From Actinoplanes utahensis (lineage in GTDB: Bacteria; Actinomycetota; Actinomycetes; Mycobacteriales; Micromonosporaceae), in assembly GCF_016862455.1 (NCBI RefSeq), contig NZ_BOMZ01000117.1, forward strand, positions 1 to 50,167: 50,167 bases of DNA. Direction: 5' to 3'. A program made the position numbers and the translations under genes. Shown here in pieces: positions 34,117 to 42,849 of this stretch. Numbering within the stretch: position 1 is the first letter of the stretch; each line of letters starts with the position of its first letter. Under the pieces are notes generated by a model. That model ran no database searches, was not told the origin of the DNA, and saw only the letters and a program-made list of their open reading frames with translations.

Positions 34117-36369
34117 GTGAGGTACTACACGGCGACGAAGAGTCGCAATCAAGGCCGGGACGCCTGGTCGGTGATCTTTCGGCATCCAGTGCGCCTGGAT
34201 GTAAGCACCAACAAGCCGGGCCGTCGAGTACGTCGAGGTCTGGGCACAGCTGACGAGGTGGAGGCTGCAGCCCTGATTGACGAGTTGAACGAGATTCTTC
34301 GGACACCATCCCTATGGGAACCAGCAGCGCGGGTCGGCGCGGCAGCCCGGTTCGACTCGCGTGTGGTCGACATCTTTTATGACGGCCTAGAAGCGACACA
34401 AGTCGACTTCTCCGCAGTGAGAGACCAGCTGCTTCCGCTACCGGGCGCCGAGCAGGGCTACCGCACGGTGCTCCTGCTGGGCACTACCGGAGCCGGCAAG
34501 ACCACAGTTGTACGGCAGATTCTGGGCACCGGAAAACGAAGCGAGCGGTTCCCGTCAACCTCCACCGCCAAGACGACAGTCGCCGACACCGAGTTGATCC
34601 CGACCGAAGATCCGGTTTTTCGCGCGGCGGTGACTTTCGTTCCGCGAGATGAGGTCATCGACTATCTAACAGAAAACGTATCAGCGGCTGCGGTATCGGC
34701 ACTCAAGGGGAAGAACGATCGGGTTCTGACCCGAACACTCCTTGATCACGTCGGTCAGCGTTACCGGTTCAGCTATGTTCTCGGCCGCTCTGTCGACGAG
34801 GAAACCGATGATCTAGTTGACGAAGACGAGACTGAAACCGACGATGTTGATCCAACAGAATATGGCGCGGTTGACCTCGCCGCGACAATGCAAGTGGTGC
34901 AGCGGGCAGTACAGGCAATCCGCGTAGTAGCCGAGCGACACGCAGACGTAATCCGGCAAGAGGTGGAACCGGACGAGACTGATGAACGGGTCATCTCTGA
35001 GTACATCGAGGAGAATCTCGACACCGTCTTGCGGGAGTCTGACGAGTACCACGAAATCGTCGACGCGCTCATCGACGAAATCGAGAAGCGCTTCACAAGC
35101 GTAGCAGTCGGTGAACTTCGGCGAAACCGTCAAGGCTGGCCGCTTAGCTGGACCTGGACCACTACGGAACGACGAGATTTCCTAAGGGTACTTGCCCAGT
35201 TTACCAGCAACTACGCGCCCCTATTCGGGCGCTTGTTGACACCCTTGGTCAACGGCATCCGAGTCAGCGGCCCGTTCACACCAGCATGGGGTGGACCTAG
35301 CGCCAAGCTTGTACTGATCGACGGCGAGGGACTCGGACATACGCCAAAGTCCGCCGCCGCTCTTTCGACGCACGTCACCGAGCAACTACTAAAGGCCGAC
35401 GCTGTGCTACTGGTCGACAATGCCATCCAACCTATGCAGGCCGCACCTGTCGCCGCCCTCAAGAGCATCGCCGTGTCTGGAGATGCCGCGAAGCTGCACC
35501 TCGTTTTTACACACTTCGATCAAGTCCGTGGGCCCAACCTGCCAAGCTTTCAGGCAAGGGAGGAGCATGTCCTGGCGTCGGTCGAAAACGTCCTAAAGTC
35601 AATTGGGGAAGACCTAGGCCCGGCGGCCGAACGTGCGTTGCGCCGCAGGCTCGACCGAGCCCGGTTCTTCGTAGGCGCCATCCAGACGCCGCTCGAAGCC
35701 ACCGTTGGCACCAAGATCGGCCAACGATCGATCCAGCAATTCGAAAATCTACTAGCCGTGCTAGCCCATCCGGAACTAGCCGTCGATGCCGGAAATAGCA
35801 GGCCCGTGTTCGACCGGATGAACCTTTCCCTAGCTGTCGCCGAAGCTACTAAGGAATTCCATGCCAGGTGGCGGGGATTGCTCGGCCTGGAGACCAATAC
35901 CGATTCGCCGAAGGCACACTGGACAAGGGTTAAGGCGCTCAGCCGTCGGCTAGCAGAGGGCTGGGCCGACGGATACGAAGACCTTCAACCCGTTGCTAAC
36001 CTGCGGTATGAGCTGCAGCGTCAAATCTACCTTCTCCTTCAACGCCCTCTCCGCTGGGAGGGAGGTATTCCCAGCGAAGATGAACGACAAGCAATCATCG
36101 ACGACCTGGCCAACGCCGTCACGACTGAACTCATCGAATTCACCCGCCGACGGCTGAAGGACGACGTCCGGCTCGGCTGGCAGGCGGCGTTTGCTCAACG
36201 AGGTCCAGGCTCTACGTTCATACGCGCCCGCATGATCAGCTCAGATGTTCTCGACCGCGGCGCACCTATCCCCACGGTCAGCGCCTCCCCAGACCAGAAC
36301 CGATTCCTCAAAGACGTGGCAGCGATCGTCACGACGGCCGGACAGGAACGCAACGTCGTGCTCGAATGA
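34117..36369 (+). CDS. Large GTPase-like P-loop protein of a defence island
   Basis: GTG 34117 has GGAGG 5 bases upstream, giving 750 aa. Residues 1-65 are basic (SRNQGRDAWSVIFRHPVRLD, then GRRVRRGLGTADEVEAAALI), resembling an integrase-type DNA-binding domain. A P-loop GTTGAGKT lies at 122-129, a long helical insert with an acidic run (about 227-245) follows, then a G3-like DGEG (402-405, LVLIDGEGLGHT) and a possible G4 THFD (465-468). DxEG instead of DxxG with Thr recalls the guanylate-binding/dynamin-like group. The C-terminal 250 residues are helical. The function is unknown; codon use is less GC-rich than in neighbours, suggesting transfer. It converges on the DUF6119 gene, sharing a terminator. 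Confidence 0.75.
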   Translation: MRYYTATKSRNQGRDAWSVIFRHPVRLDVSTNKPGRRVRRGLGTADEVEAAALIDELNEILRTPSLWEPAARVGAAARFDSRVVDIFYDGLEATQVDFSAVRDQLLPLPGAEQGYRTVLLLGTTGAGKTTVVRQILGTGKRSERFPSTSTAKTTVADTELIPTEDPVFRAAVTFVPRDEVIDYLTENVSAAAVSALKGKNDRVLTRTLLDHVGQRYRFSYVLGRSVDEETDDLVDEDETETDDVDPTEYGAVDLAATMQVVQRAVQAIRVVAERHADVIRQEVEPDETDERVISEYIEENLDTVLRESDEYHEIVDALIDEIEKRFTSVAVGELRRNRQGWPLSWTWTTTERRDFLRVLAQFTSNYAPLFGRLLTPLVNGIRVSGPFTPAWGGPSAKLVLIDGEGLGHTPKSAAALSTHVTEQLLKADAVLLVDNAIQPMQAAPVAALKSIAVSGDAAKLHLVFTHFDQVRGPNLPSFQAREEHVLASVENVLKSIGEDLGPAAERALRRRLDRARFFVGAIQTPLEATVGTKIGQRSIQQFENLLAVLAHPELAVDAGNSRPVFDRMNLSLAVAEATKEFHARWRGLLGLETNTDSPKAHWTRVKALSRRLAEGWADGYEDLQPVANLRYELQRQIYLLLQRPLRWEGGIPSEDERQAIIDDLANAVTTELIEFTRRRLKDDVRLGWQAAFAQRGPGSTFIRARMISSDVLDRGAPIPTVSASPDQNRFLKDVAAIVTTAGQERNVVLE

Positions 36370-36550
36370 ACCTGAAGGCCATCGGAATGGCTGTTGGTTC
36401 GCGCTATGTGGAATCTCTTTCCGAAGGCTCTGCGCTTGGGTACGGCAGGACATCACCAAGTCACTACCTGCCGGGCCGCGCTGCGTTCGCTACCCGGCAA
36501 GGTCATTAATCGACGTGAGCACGCGTACAAGACTCCTCAGCGCGAAAGAC

Positions 36551-36591
36551 GCGGCCTTGGCCGGTGCAGCTTCTGCACCGGCCAAGGCCGC
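36551..36591. terminator. 19-bp hairpin between convergent genes
   Basis: GCGGCCTTGGCCGGTGCAG and its exact complement enclose a 3-base loop (CTT). It lies between the 3' ends of the GTPase-like gene and the DUF6119 gene and likely terminates both. The rest of 36370-36603 shows nothing else. Confidence 0.85.
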
Positions 36592-36603
36592 GGTGCGCCA
36601 ACA

Positions 36604-38385
36604 TCATGATCCGCTGCGAGAGGCAACGACCGCCTGACGGCGCGGGAGGGTTTCCTGGGGGCTGGTCGGGATGGCGACGACTTCGACCTCGATGTTGTCG
36701 AGGCGCAGCCGGCGGGCCGCCCGGTAGAGAGCGACCTGCGAGAACGTGAACAGCGTGTCGGCGGTGAGCGGCTTCTTCGCGTCGAGCGCGATGGCATAGA
36801 TGACCTTGCGTGGGCGGAAGTCGGTGTCGATGGGGTGCCCGGGCTGTTCGAAGTGGACCTGCGTGACGAGGCGCTGGCGCGCGTCGGCCTCGTGGATCAG
36901 GGCGTCGACAGAGACCTCGCCCTGGGCGAACAGATGACTCAGGGGCGCCGACCGTTCGGCACGCTTGACGTGGATCAGTTCGTTGTCGGGGCCGAGCAGG
37001 TCGCATGCTTCGATGCCGTGCCCGCGGCGGTGCTGCCGGGTCTTGAGGAAGTGCTTGTCGAGCAGGACGTATCCGGTGCAAGTCGCAGCGACCATCTTGT
37101 TGTAGGCGTCCTCGTCGCCGAGGTCGTCGGTCCACGGGGGCAGGACGAGGCTCGGGGTCTTCGTCAGAATCTTCTGGATCTCGTCGCGCAGGAGTTCGAG
37201 GTGCTCTGCGCCGATCTCGTACCACCGGCCCTCCTGGTAGATCATGCGGGCTGCGTCGACCGAAATCTCGGCGGTGATCCACTTGTGCGCCGAGACCGGC
37301 GGGGTGAGCAGTTCACGGCCAGACGGGTCGGCGCACATGCCGATGGAGCCGATCTTCAGCGCCTCCAACCGGCGTCCGGTCGGCCGCTGGCGGGTGCGTT
37401 CGAGGATGTCCTCCAGGTGGAGATCCATCATGCGGACCGTGCGGTACGGCACCTTGACCAGGTAGGACTGGGCCATGGCTTCGTGGTCCACCTGGGAGGC
37501 GGGCAGTGCGAGGCCGAGGTCGGTGTGCTCGTCGGCGCCGAGAAGGTCGTCGAGGAGTGCGTCGAGCCGAGCCGTGCGTTCCCCCGGCGGTACAGGGCGG
37601 ACCTGTGCGATGAATTCGAGGTCGGGTGACGGGGAATCGCCCGCGCAGACCCGGCCGATCTCACGCAGGTCCTTCAGCAGGCCGGCAGGCTCGGTGCTGA
37701 CAGCGATCTGGAGGGAGTCGGCTCCGGCGATGGTGACCGGGCGGGTGCCGCCCCGGGTGCCGGCCAGCCGCTCGTTGGCGAGTACACCGCACAACTGGCC
37801 GACGATCTCGCCCCATCCTTCGATGCCGTAGCGGCGGATGGGCTGGCCGCCCGCCACAAGGCTGCGTTCAACGCGGCCGGTGGAGGCCAGAACCCGGCGG
37901 GTCACCCGGCGGATCCGCTCGGGCTCGATCGCCCGGATCGCGAAGGCGATACCGAATCCGGGGTCGATCCGGTCGGTGTCAAGCACGAACCGGCCGAGGG
38001 TGCCGTAGGTGAGTGCATAGACGTGGCCGTCGAAGGACATCAGCAGGGCGCAGCCCGCGCTGCTGTGGCTGATGGTTAGGGGGGCGCCGGTCAAGCCCGT
38101 GATCACCGGGCACCAGTCGGCGACCGGCTGCGGGACGCTGCCGTGGACCAGCAGTGCCGGGACTCCAGCCACCTGCGTGTGCACGACGGTGAAGTCCTTG
38201 TCGCGCAGGTAGCGGTGGTTGAGGGCACTCCTCAAGCTCTCCTCGTCCGGGTCGATGCGCATCCGGTACAGGGTGGTGCGGTAGGTGGAGGCAAGGCGTG
38301 CCTTGCGGCGCCGGGGGCGCGTCGTGTCTGCCGGGCGACCCTCGCGGTGGCGGCCGGGCGGGCGGGTGTTGGCGGACTCGTTCAT
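36604..38385 (-). CDS. DUF6119 / TIGR04141-type sporadically distributed protein
   Basis: The 593-aa protein starts at ATG 38385 after AGGGAGA. After a basic disordered lead (1-30) it contains the family landmarks: YALTYGTLGRFVLDTDRIDP, then GIAFAIRAIEPERIRRVTRR, VERSLVAGGQPIRRYGIEGW, and near the C-terminus LIHVKRAERSAPLSHLFAQG. TIGR04141 proteins are scattered among defence islands; some fold predictions link the C-terminal part to nucleases, but catalysis is not established. It is divergent from the methylase-HsdMSR-kinase run over 263 bases containing back-to-back promoters, suggesting a partner of that system. No membrane segments are seen. Confidence 0.82.
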   Translation of the reverse strand: MNESANTRPPGRHREGRPADTTRPRRRKARLASTYRTTLYRMRIDPDEESLRSALNHRYLRDKDFTVVHTQVAGVPALLVHGSVPQPVADWCPVITGLTGAPLTISHSSAGCALLMSFDGHVYALTYGTLGRFVLDTDRIDPGFGIAFAIRAIEPERIRRVTRRVLASTGRVERSLVAGGQPIRRYGIEGWGEIVGQLCGVLANERLAGTRGGTRPVTIAGADSLQIAVSTEPAGLLKDLREIGRVCAGDSPSPDLEFIAQVRPVPPGERTARLDALLDDLLGADEHTDLGLALPASQVDHEAMAQSYLVKVPYRTVRMMDLHLEDILERTRQRPTGRRLEALKIGSIGMCADPSGRELLTPPVSAHKWITAEISVDAARMIYQEGRWYEIGAEHLELLRDEIQKILTKTPSLVLPPWTDDLGDEDAYNKMVAATCTGYVLLDKHFLKTRQHRRGHGIEACDLLGPDNELIHVKRAERSAPLSHLFAQGEVSVDALIHEADARQRLVTQVHFEQPGHPIDTDFRPRKVIYAIALDAKKPLTADTLFTFSQVALYRAARRLRLDNIEVEVVAIPTSPQETLPRRQAVVASRSGS

Positions 38386-38548
38386 GCGATGGGTCTCCCT
38401 GTTCGCGGCGTGACCCCCAGACCGTCGATTCGGCGATGCCGGGTGGTGTCGGTGAGCGTTGAGCGAGGCGGAGGAGTCGCGGTGCGTCCGCCTCGGTGAG
38501 CCGTGGTGCGCGAGGGGCAGCGAGCCGCCTCACCGTGAAAGCAACCCC

Positions 38549-38609
38549 ATGATGCACCTCAGTGAAAGCGCTGTCAAACCGTTTACAGGTTCATGGAGTC
38601 GTGTAAGGT
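38549..38609. promoter_or_regulatory. Divergent promoter region of the restriction island
   Basis: For the plus strand, TTTACA (38582-38587), a 16-base spacer and TAAGGT (38604-38609) lie 40 bases before the methylase ATG. For the minus strand, TTGACA (complement of 38572-38577), a 17-base spacer and CATCAT (complement of 38549-38554) face the DUF6119 gene. TTACA and TGTAA within the plus promoter form an inverted pair (38583-38606) that an HTH protein, perhaps the methylase's own HTH, might bind. Confidence 0.5.
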
Positions 38610-38648
38610 GAGCGGTAGAAGATCCACGCGCCAACCGAGGGACCACAC

Positions 38649-40751
38649 ATGCCGGACCTAGCCCTGATCACCGCCGCCGAGATATCCCGGCTCGCCGGGG
38701 TAACGCGCGCCACGGTGAGCAATTGGCGCCGTCGGCATCCAGACTTCCCTGCCCCCGTCGGCGGAACAGAGACCAGCCCGGCCTACGACCTTTCTGCGGT
38801 ACGAACCTGGCTGGCGGCCCGAGGGCAGCTACCAGCGAACTCCGCAAAAGACGACCTACGAGCCGCGCTACGTTCTGATGCCCCTGACAGCGCAACGCTG
38901 GGCCTACTCCCAGCGGCTCTTGCCGCCGGACTGCTGGGTCCTGAAGAGTCCAAGAATCTAATCGCACTCCCCGACCGGGAGATGCTCGCCGGCCTCACCG
39001 CTGCGATCGAGTCCCGCAGTGATCAGATCCCGGGGGTCGACGACGTCTCCGTTGCTGCTCAATATCCGGATCTGGTGCGCACACTGCTGCGGTGCGTCGC
39101 CGAGGACGGCGCTGTTCCGGCAGCCGAAATCCTGGTCGAAGAGCATCTCGACGAGACCGCGGGCGGCAGCTATCCGACGCCCGCACCCCTAGTCGAACTG
39201 ATGGCCAGCCTGTTGTCCGCTCCGGATAAGTCCTACCCTGCCAGAGTTCTCGACCCCGCCTGTGGAAGCGGCGGCCTCTTGGTCGCTGCCGGGAAACGCG
39301 GCGCAACCCAGCTGTACGCCCAGGATGTCGTCACCGGGCAAGCCGCGTTAGCAGCGATCACCATCGCAACGACCTTGCCAGAGGCCCAGCTCGACGTACG
39401 TGTCGGCGACAGTCTGCGAGCTGACGCTTTCCCCGGACTGCTGGCGGATGCGGTCCTGTGCGCGCCGCCATACGGGGAACGGGACTGGGGAAACGAGGAA
39501 CTGGCTTACGATCCACGATGGATCTTCGCCCTACCTCCTAAGAGTGAATCGGAACTTGCCTGGTTGCAGCATTGCCTAAGCCACACCCAGCAAGGCGGGA
39601 CTGTCATCATGCTCATGCCTCCGGCTACAGCAGAACGCGCTGCCGGACGCCGAATCCGGGCAGAACTACTGCGCAGCGGCACGCTGCGAGCCGTGATAGC
39701 CCTGCCGGTCGGTGCGGCACCCCCGCTGCACATCAGCCTGCACCTCTGGTTGCTTCACCGCGACCCGACATCCCCGGGACAGAACGTCCTGTTCATCGAC
39801 ACCGCCGAAACCGACGGCCGCCCCACCGGGGATACTGGCACGCGCCGCGCCGCCACTGACTGGCATCGACTGAGCACCGTCGTACTCGACAGCTGGCGCG
39901 AATACGACCTCCGCCCGGACGCGTTCGACGCACTTCCCGGCACCGCACGTACCGTGCCTGTTGTTGAACTGCTTAACGAAGCTGTGGACCTAACTCCCGC
40001 TCGTCACGTCCGAGTGACAGCAGCGCCGACTCAGCCCGAGGAACTCGCAGCGACCGCGCATGCGGTTCGCGACCGGCTACGCCGCGCCGCGGCCGGACTC
40101 ACCGCACTCAGCGGAGGACAGAACTGGCCACCGGCAGGAGCCGAGCCGCAGACGTGGCGCCAAGCGACGATTGCTGACCTACTACGCGGTGACGCCCTGA
40201 GCTTGGTACGAGCCCCGACGATCGGCAGACGAGCAGCCGACTCCACGCGCCCTGAAACATCATCCACGAGAACGCTGACGGTTCAGGATGTGCTGACCCG
40301 CCGACCCGCCTCTGGGCCGATAGACCATGCAGGCGACGAAATCAAGATCGAGGCGGGCGACGTCATCCTGCCCGAACTTCTGCACCACGGCCGCAGCGTC
40401 GCCCGCGTCGCCGACACCGCCGACGCCGGCCAGCTTCTCGGTCGCCACCTGCACCTCCTGCGGCCGGATCCCACCCGCTTCGACCCGTGGTTCCTCGCCG
40501 GATTTCTTGCTGCTGAGGAAAACCTCAACGCCGCGGCAAGCGGCACAAGCATCGTCAGGGTCGACGTACGTCGTCTGCGGATCCCGCTCCTGCCGACATC
40601 CGAGCAACACCGCTACGCGATGGCGTTCCGCCGACTGCACACGATCCGCGTCGCCGCCGACCTCGCGAACCGGCTCGCCGACGAAACTGCCCGCGTGCTC
40701 AGCGCGGGGCTCACTGAGGGAGCACTCCTCCCACCCGAGACAGCCACATGA
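38649..40751 (+). CDS. N6-adenine methylase-like protein with N-terminal HTH, altered motif IV
   Basis: The 700-aa protein has a MerR/HTH_17-like DNA-binding head (residues 6-58: ITAAEISRLAGVTRATVSNW, then YDLSAVRTWL). An N6_Mtase core follows with SAM motif I VLDPACGSGGLL (DPACGSGG 202-209). The catalytic motif IV, normally (N/D)PP(F/Y), reads A272-P-P-Y here (VLCAPPYGERDW), so the key acid/amide is missing. A C-terminal region (about 500-700) resembles an HsdS target-recognition half (KIEAGDVILPELLHHG, then FLAAEENLNAAASGTSIVRV, then LRIPLLPTSEQHRYA). It may be a catalytically weak or inactive regulator or specificity factor working with HsdMSR. ATGA at 40748-40751 couples it to the small leader ORF. 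Confidence 0.8.
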   Translation: MPDLALITAAEISRLAGVTRATVSNWRRRHPDFPAPVGGTETSPAYDLSAVRTWLAARGQLPANSAKDDLRAALRSDAPDSATLGLLPAALAAGLLGPEESKNLIALPDREMLAGLTAAIESRSDQIPGVDDVSVAAQYPDLVRTLLRCVAEDGAVPAAEILVEEHLDETAGGSYPTPAPLVELMASLLSAPDKSYPARVLDPACGSGGLLVAAGKRGATQLYAQDVVTGQAALAAITIATTLPEAQLDVRVGDSLRADAFPGLLADAVLCAPPYGERDWGNEELAYDPRWIFALPPKSESELAWLQHCLSHTQQGGTVIMLMPPATAERAAGRRIRAELLRSGTLRAVIALPVGAAPPLHISLHLWLLHRDPTSPGQNVLFIDTAETDGRPTGDTGTRRAATDWHRLSTVVLDSWREYDLRPDAFDALPGTARTVPVVELLNEAVDLTPARHVRVTAAPTQPEELAATAHAVRDRLRRAAAGLTALSGGQNWPPAGAEPQTWRQATIADLLRGDALSLVRAPTIGRRAADSTRPETSSTRTLTVQDVLTRRPASGPIDHAGDEIKIEAGDVILPELLHHGRSVARVADTADAGQLLGRHLHLLRPDPTRFDPWFLAGFLAAEENLNAAASGTSIVRVDVRRLRIPLLPTSEQHRYAMAFRRLHTIRVAADLANRLADETARVLSAGLTEGALLPPETAT

Positions 40752-40807
40752 ACACCACCGACAGTACGCCTACACCTGGCCCGGTCCAGACGGAAGGAAC
40801 CCGTTGA
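40748..40807 (+). CDS. 19-codon coupling ORF between methylase and HsdM
   Basis: ATG 40748 overlaps the upstream TGA (ATGA) and its own TGA overlaps the TTG start of hsdM (TTGA 40804-40807). It encodes MNTTDSTPTPGPVQTEGTR. The peptide itself looks unstructured. The double overlap suggests it passes ribosomes from one cistron to the next. It could be accidental, hence the moderate confidence. Confidence 0.4.
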   Translation: MNTTDSTPTPGPVQTEGTR

Positions 40808-42849
40808 ACAGCAGCAAGCACACCGAACTGGCTAACCATGCCTGGTCGGTAGCCGACCTCCTCCGCGGCGACTACAAGCAGTCCGACTACGGCAAGGTCA
40901 TCCTGCCGTTCACCGTGCTGCGCCGCCTCGAGTGCGTCCTCGAACCCACCCGGGAAAAAGTCGCGTCGGAATACGAACGGCTCAAAGGCCAGGAGAACTT
41001 CGACGTCCCCAAGTGGCTGCGCCGCGCTTCCGGACACAGCTTCTACAACACCAGCGGTTACACCCTGAAGAACATCACGAAGGACGCCAGCCAGACAGCG
41101 AAACACCTGATCGCCTACATCGGGGCCTTCTCCGACAACGCCCAAGAAGTCCTGGACAAGTACGACTTCCCGCAGCAGATCCGGCGACTGGACAACGCCA
41201 ACCTGCTCTTCCAGGTGGTCGGCCGGTTCGCCGACCTCGACCTGCGGCCCGTCGAACTCAAGGACGGCAAGCCGGTACTCGGGGAGGACGGCCAGCCCAA
41301 GGTCATCGTCTCCAACCATCAGATGGGCTACGTCTTCGAGGAACTGATCCGGCGTTTCGCCGAACAATCCAACGAGACCGCCGGTGAGCACTTCACCCCG
41401 CGCGAGGTCATCGAACTGATGGTCAACCTGTTGATCGCGCCGGACGACGACGCGCTTAGCATCCCCGGCACCTCGCGCCGGGTACTTGACCCGGCCTGCG
41501 GCACCGGTGGCATGCTCTCGGCCGCCGAGGAGCACATCAAACGGCTGAACTCGTCGGCGACTGTCACCGTCTTCGGTCAGGAACTCAACCCGGAGTCCTG
41601 GGCGATCTGCCGCTCCGACATGATGATCAAAGGCCAGGATCCGGACAACATCAAGTTCGGCAACTCCTTCAGCGACGATGGCCACCGCAACGCCACCTTC
41701 GACTACCTACTGGCCAATCCGCCGTTCGGCGTGGAGTGGAAGAAGGTCAAGGACGACGTAGAGCACGAGTACGAGACGCTCGGCGAGAGCGGCCGCTTCG
41801 GCGCCGGCCTGCCCCGAATCAACGACGGCTCGCTACTCTTCCTACAGCACATGATCTCCAAGATGAAGCCGGTCACCCCTGACGGCAAAGGCGGCAGCCG
41901 CATCGCCATCGTCTTCAACGGCTCACCGCTGTTCACCGGCGCCGCCGAGTCCGGCGAATCCCGCATCCGGCAGTGGATCCTCGAGAATGACTGGCTCGAA
42001 GGCATCGTCGCTCTACCCGACCAACTCTTCTACAACACCGGCATCTCCACCTACTTCTGGATCTTGACCAACCGCAAATCCAAGGGTCACCGCGGCAAGG
42101 TCGTCCTGCTTGACGCCCGCGACCAATTCGCCAAGATGCGCAGGTCCCTCGGCGACAAGCGCAAGCTCATGGAGCCGGCACAAATCAAAACCATCACCCA
42201 GCTGTATGCCGAAGCACTCGACGCCGCCCAGAACGCGGATCACCCGATGCACGCCAAGGTGAAGGTCTTCGCCAACGAGGACTTCGGCTACCGCCGCATC
42301 ACCGTCGAACGCCCCCTCAAGCTTCGTTTTGAAGTCACCGAGGAGACCACGACCGAACTGGCCGCCTCAAAGCCCATCCAGAAGGTCACCAACGCCGACG
42401 CCTTGGCCACCGCCCTCAAACCGCTGGTCGATCAGTCCTGGTCGACGAAACGCGAAGCCTGGGACACCCTGCGTAAGACAATGGCCGAGGCAGGCGTGCC
42501 CTGGCCCACCGGCACCTCGTTCCAGAAGGCCATGCGCGAGATCATCGGCGTGCGCGACCCGGACGGCGAAGTGCAGCTGATCAAGGGCAGCCCCGAACCC
42601 GACCCGGAGTTGCGTGACTACGAAAACGTGCCCCTCGATCAGGACATCGAGGAATACCTGCAACGCGAGGTGTTGCCACACGTCCCAGACGCATGGATCG
42701 ACCACGAGAAAACCAAGATCGGCTACGAGATCCCCTTCACCCGCCACTTCTACACCTACAAGCCGCCCCGCCCCCTTGCCGAGATCGACGCCGAATTGAA
42801 GGCCTTAGAGTTGGAGATCCAGGCGCTGCTTGGTGAGGTTGCCAAATGA
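40804..42849 (+). CDS. hsdM: Type I restriction-modification methyltransferase subunit
   Basis: TTG 40804 is chosen because GGAAGGA ends 5 bases before it and the family N-terminus (ELANHAWSVADLLRGDYKQS) begins just after; the frame upstream is the shadow of the previous gene. The 681-aa protein has the HsdM helical N-domain (to about 170), SAM motif I VLDPACGTGGML (229-236) and intact catalytic motif IV NPPF (305-308). It transfers methyl from SAM to N6 of adenine in the HsdS-specified site and forms M2S and R2M2S complexes. The extended C-terminus (about 480-681) is typical of the longer HsdM class. ATGA overlap joins it to hsdS. Confidence 0.95.
   Translation: MNSSKHTELANHAWSVADLLRGDYKQSDYGKVILPFTVLRRLECVLEPTREKVASEYERLKGQENFDVPKWLRRASGHSFYNTSGYTLKNITKDASQTAKHLIAYIGAFSDNAQEVLDKYDFPQQIRRLDNANLLFQVVGRFADLDLRPVELKDGKPVLGEDGQPKVIVSNHQMGYVFEELIRRFAEQSNETAGEHFTPREVIELMVNLLIAPDDDALSIPGTSRRVLDPACGTGGMLSAAEEHIKRLNSSATVTVFGQELNPESWAICRSDMMIKGQDPDNIKFGNSFSDDGHRNATFDYLLANPPFGVEWKKVKDDVEHEYETLGESGRFGAGLPRINDGSLLFLQHMISKMKPVTPDGKGGSRIAIVFNGSPLFTGAAESGESRIRQWILENDWLEGIVALPDQLFYNTGISTYFWILTNRKSKGHRGKVVLLDARDQFAKMRRSLGDKRKLMEPAQIKTITQLYAEALDAAQNADHPMHAKVKVFANEDFGYRRITVERPLKLRFEVTEETTTELAASKPIQKVTNADALATALKPLVDQSWSTKREAWDTLRKTMAEAGVPWPTGTSFQKAMREIIGVRDPDGEVQLIKGSPEPDPELRDYENVPLDQDIEEYLQREVLPHVPDAWIDHEKTKIGYEIPFTRHFYTYKPPRPLAEIDAELKALELEIQALLGEVAK

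Noticed and set aside
40327..40803. Upstream extension of the HsdM frame
   Set aside because: This part overlaps the methylase gene in another frame and is not HsdM-like; TTG 40804 with GGAAGGA is the start.
40711..41685. Minus-strand frame opposite hsdM
   Set aside because: Antisense shadow with repeated Val/Gly/Asp; hsdM is certain here.
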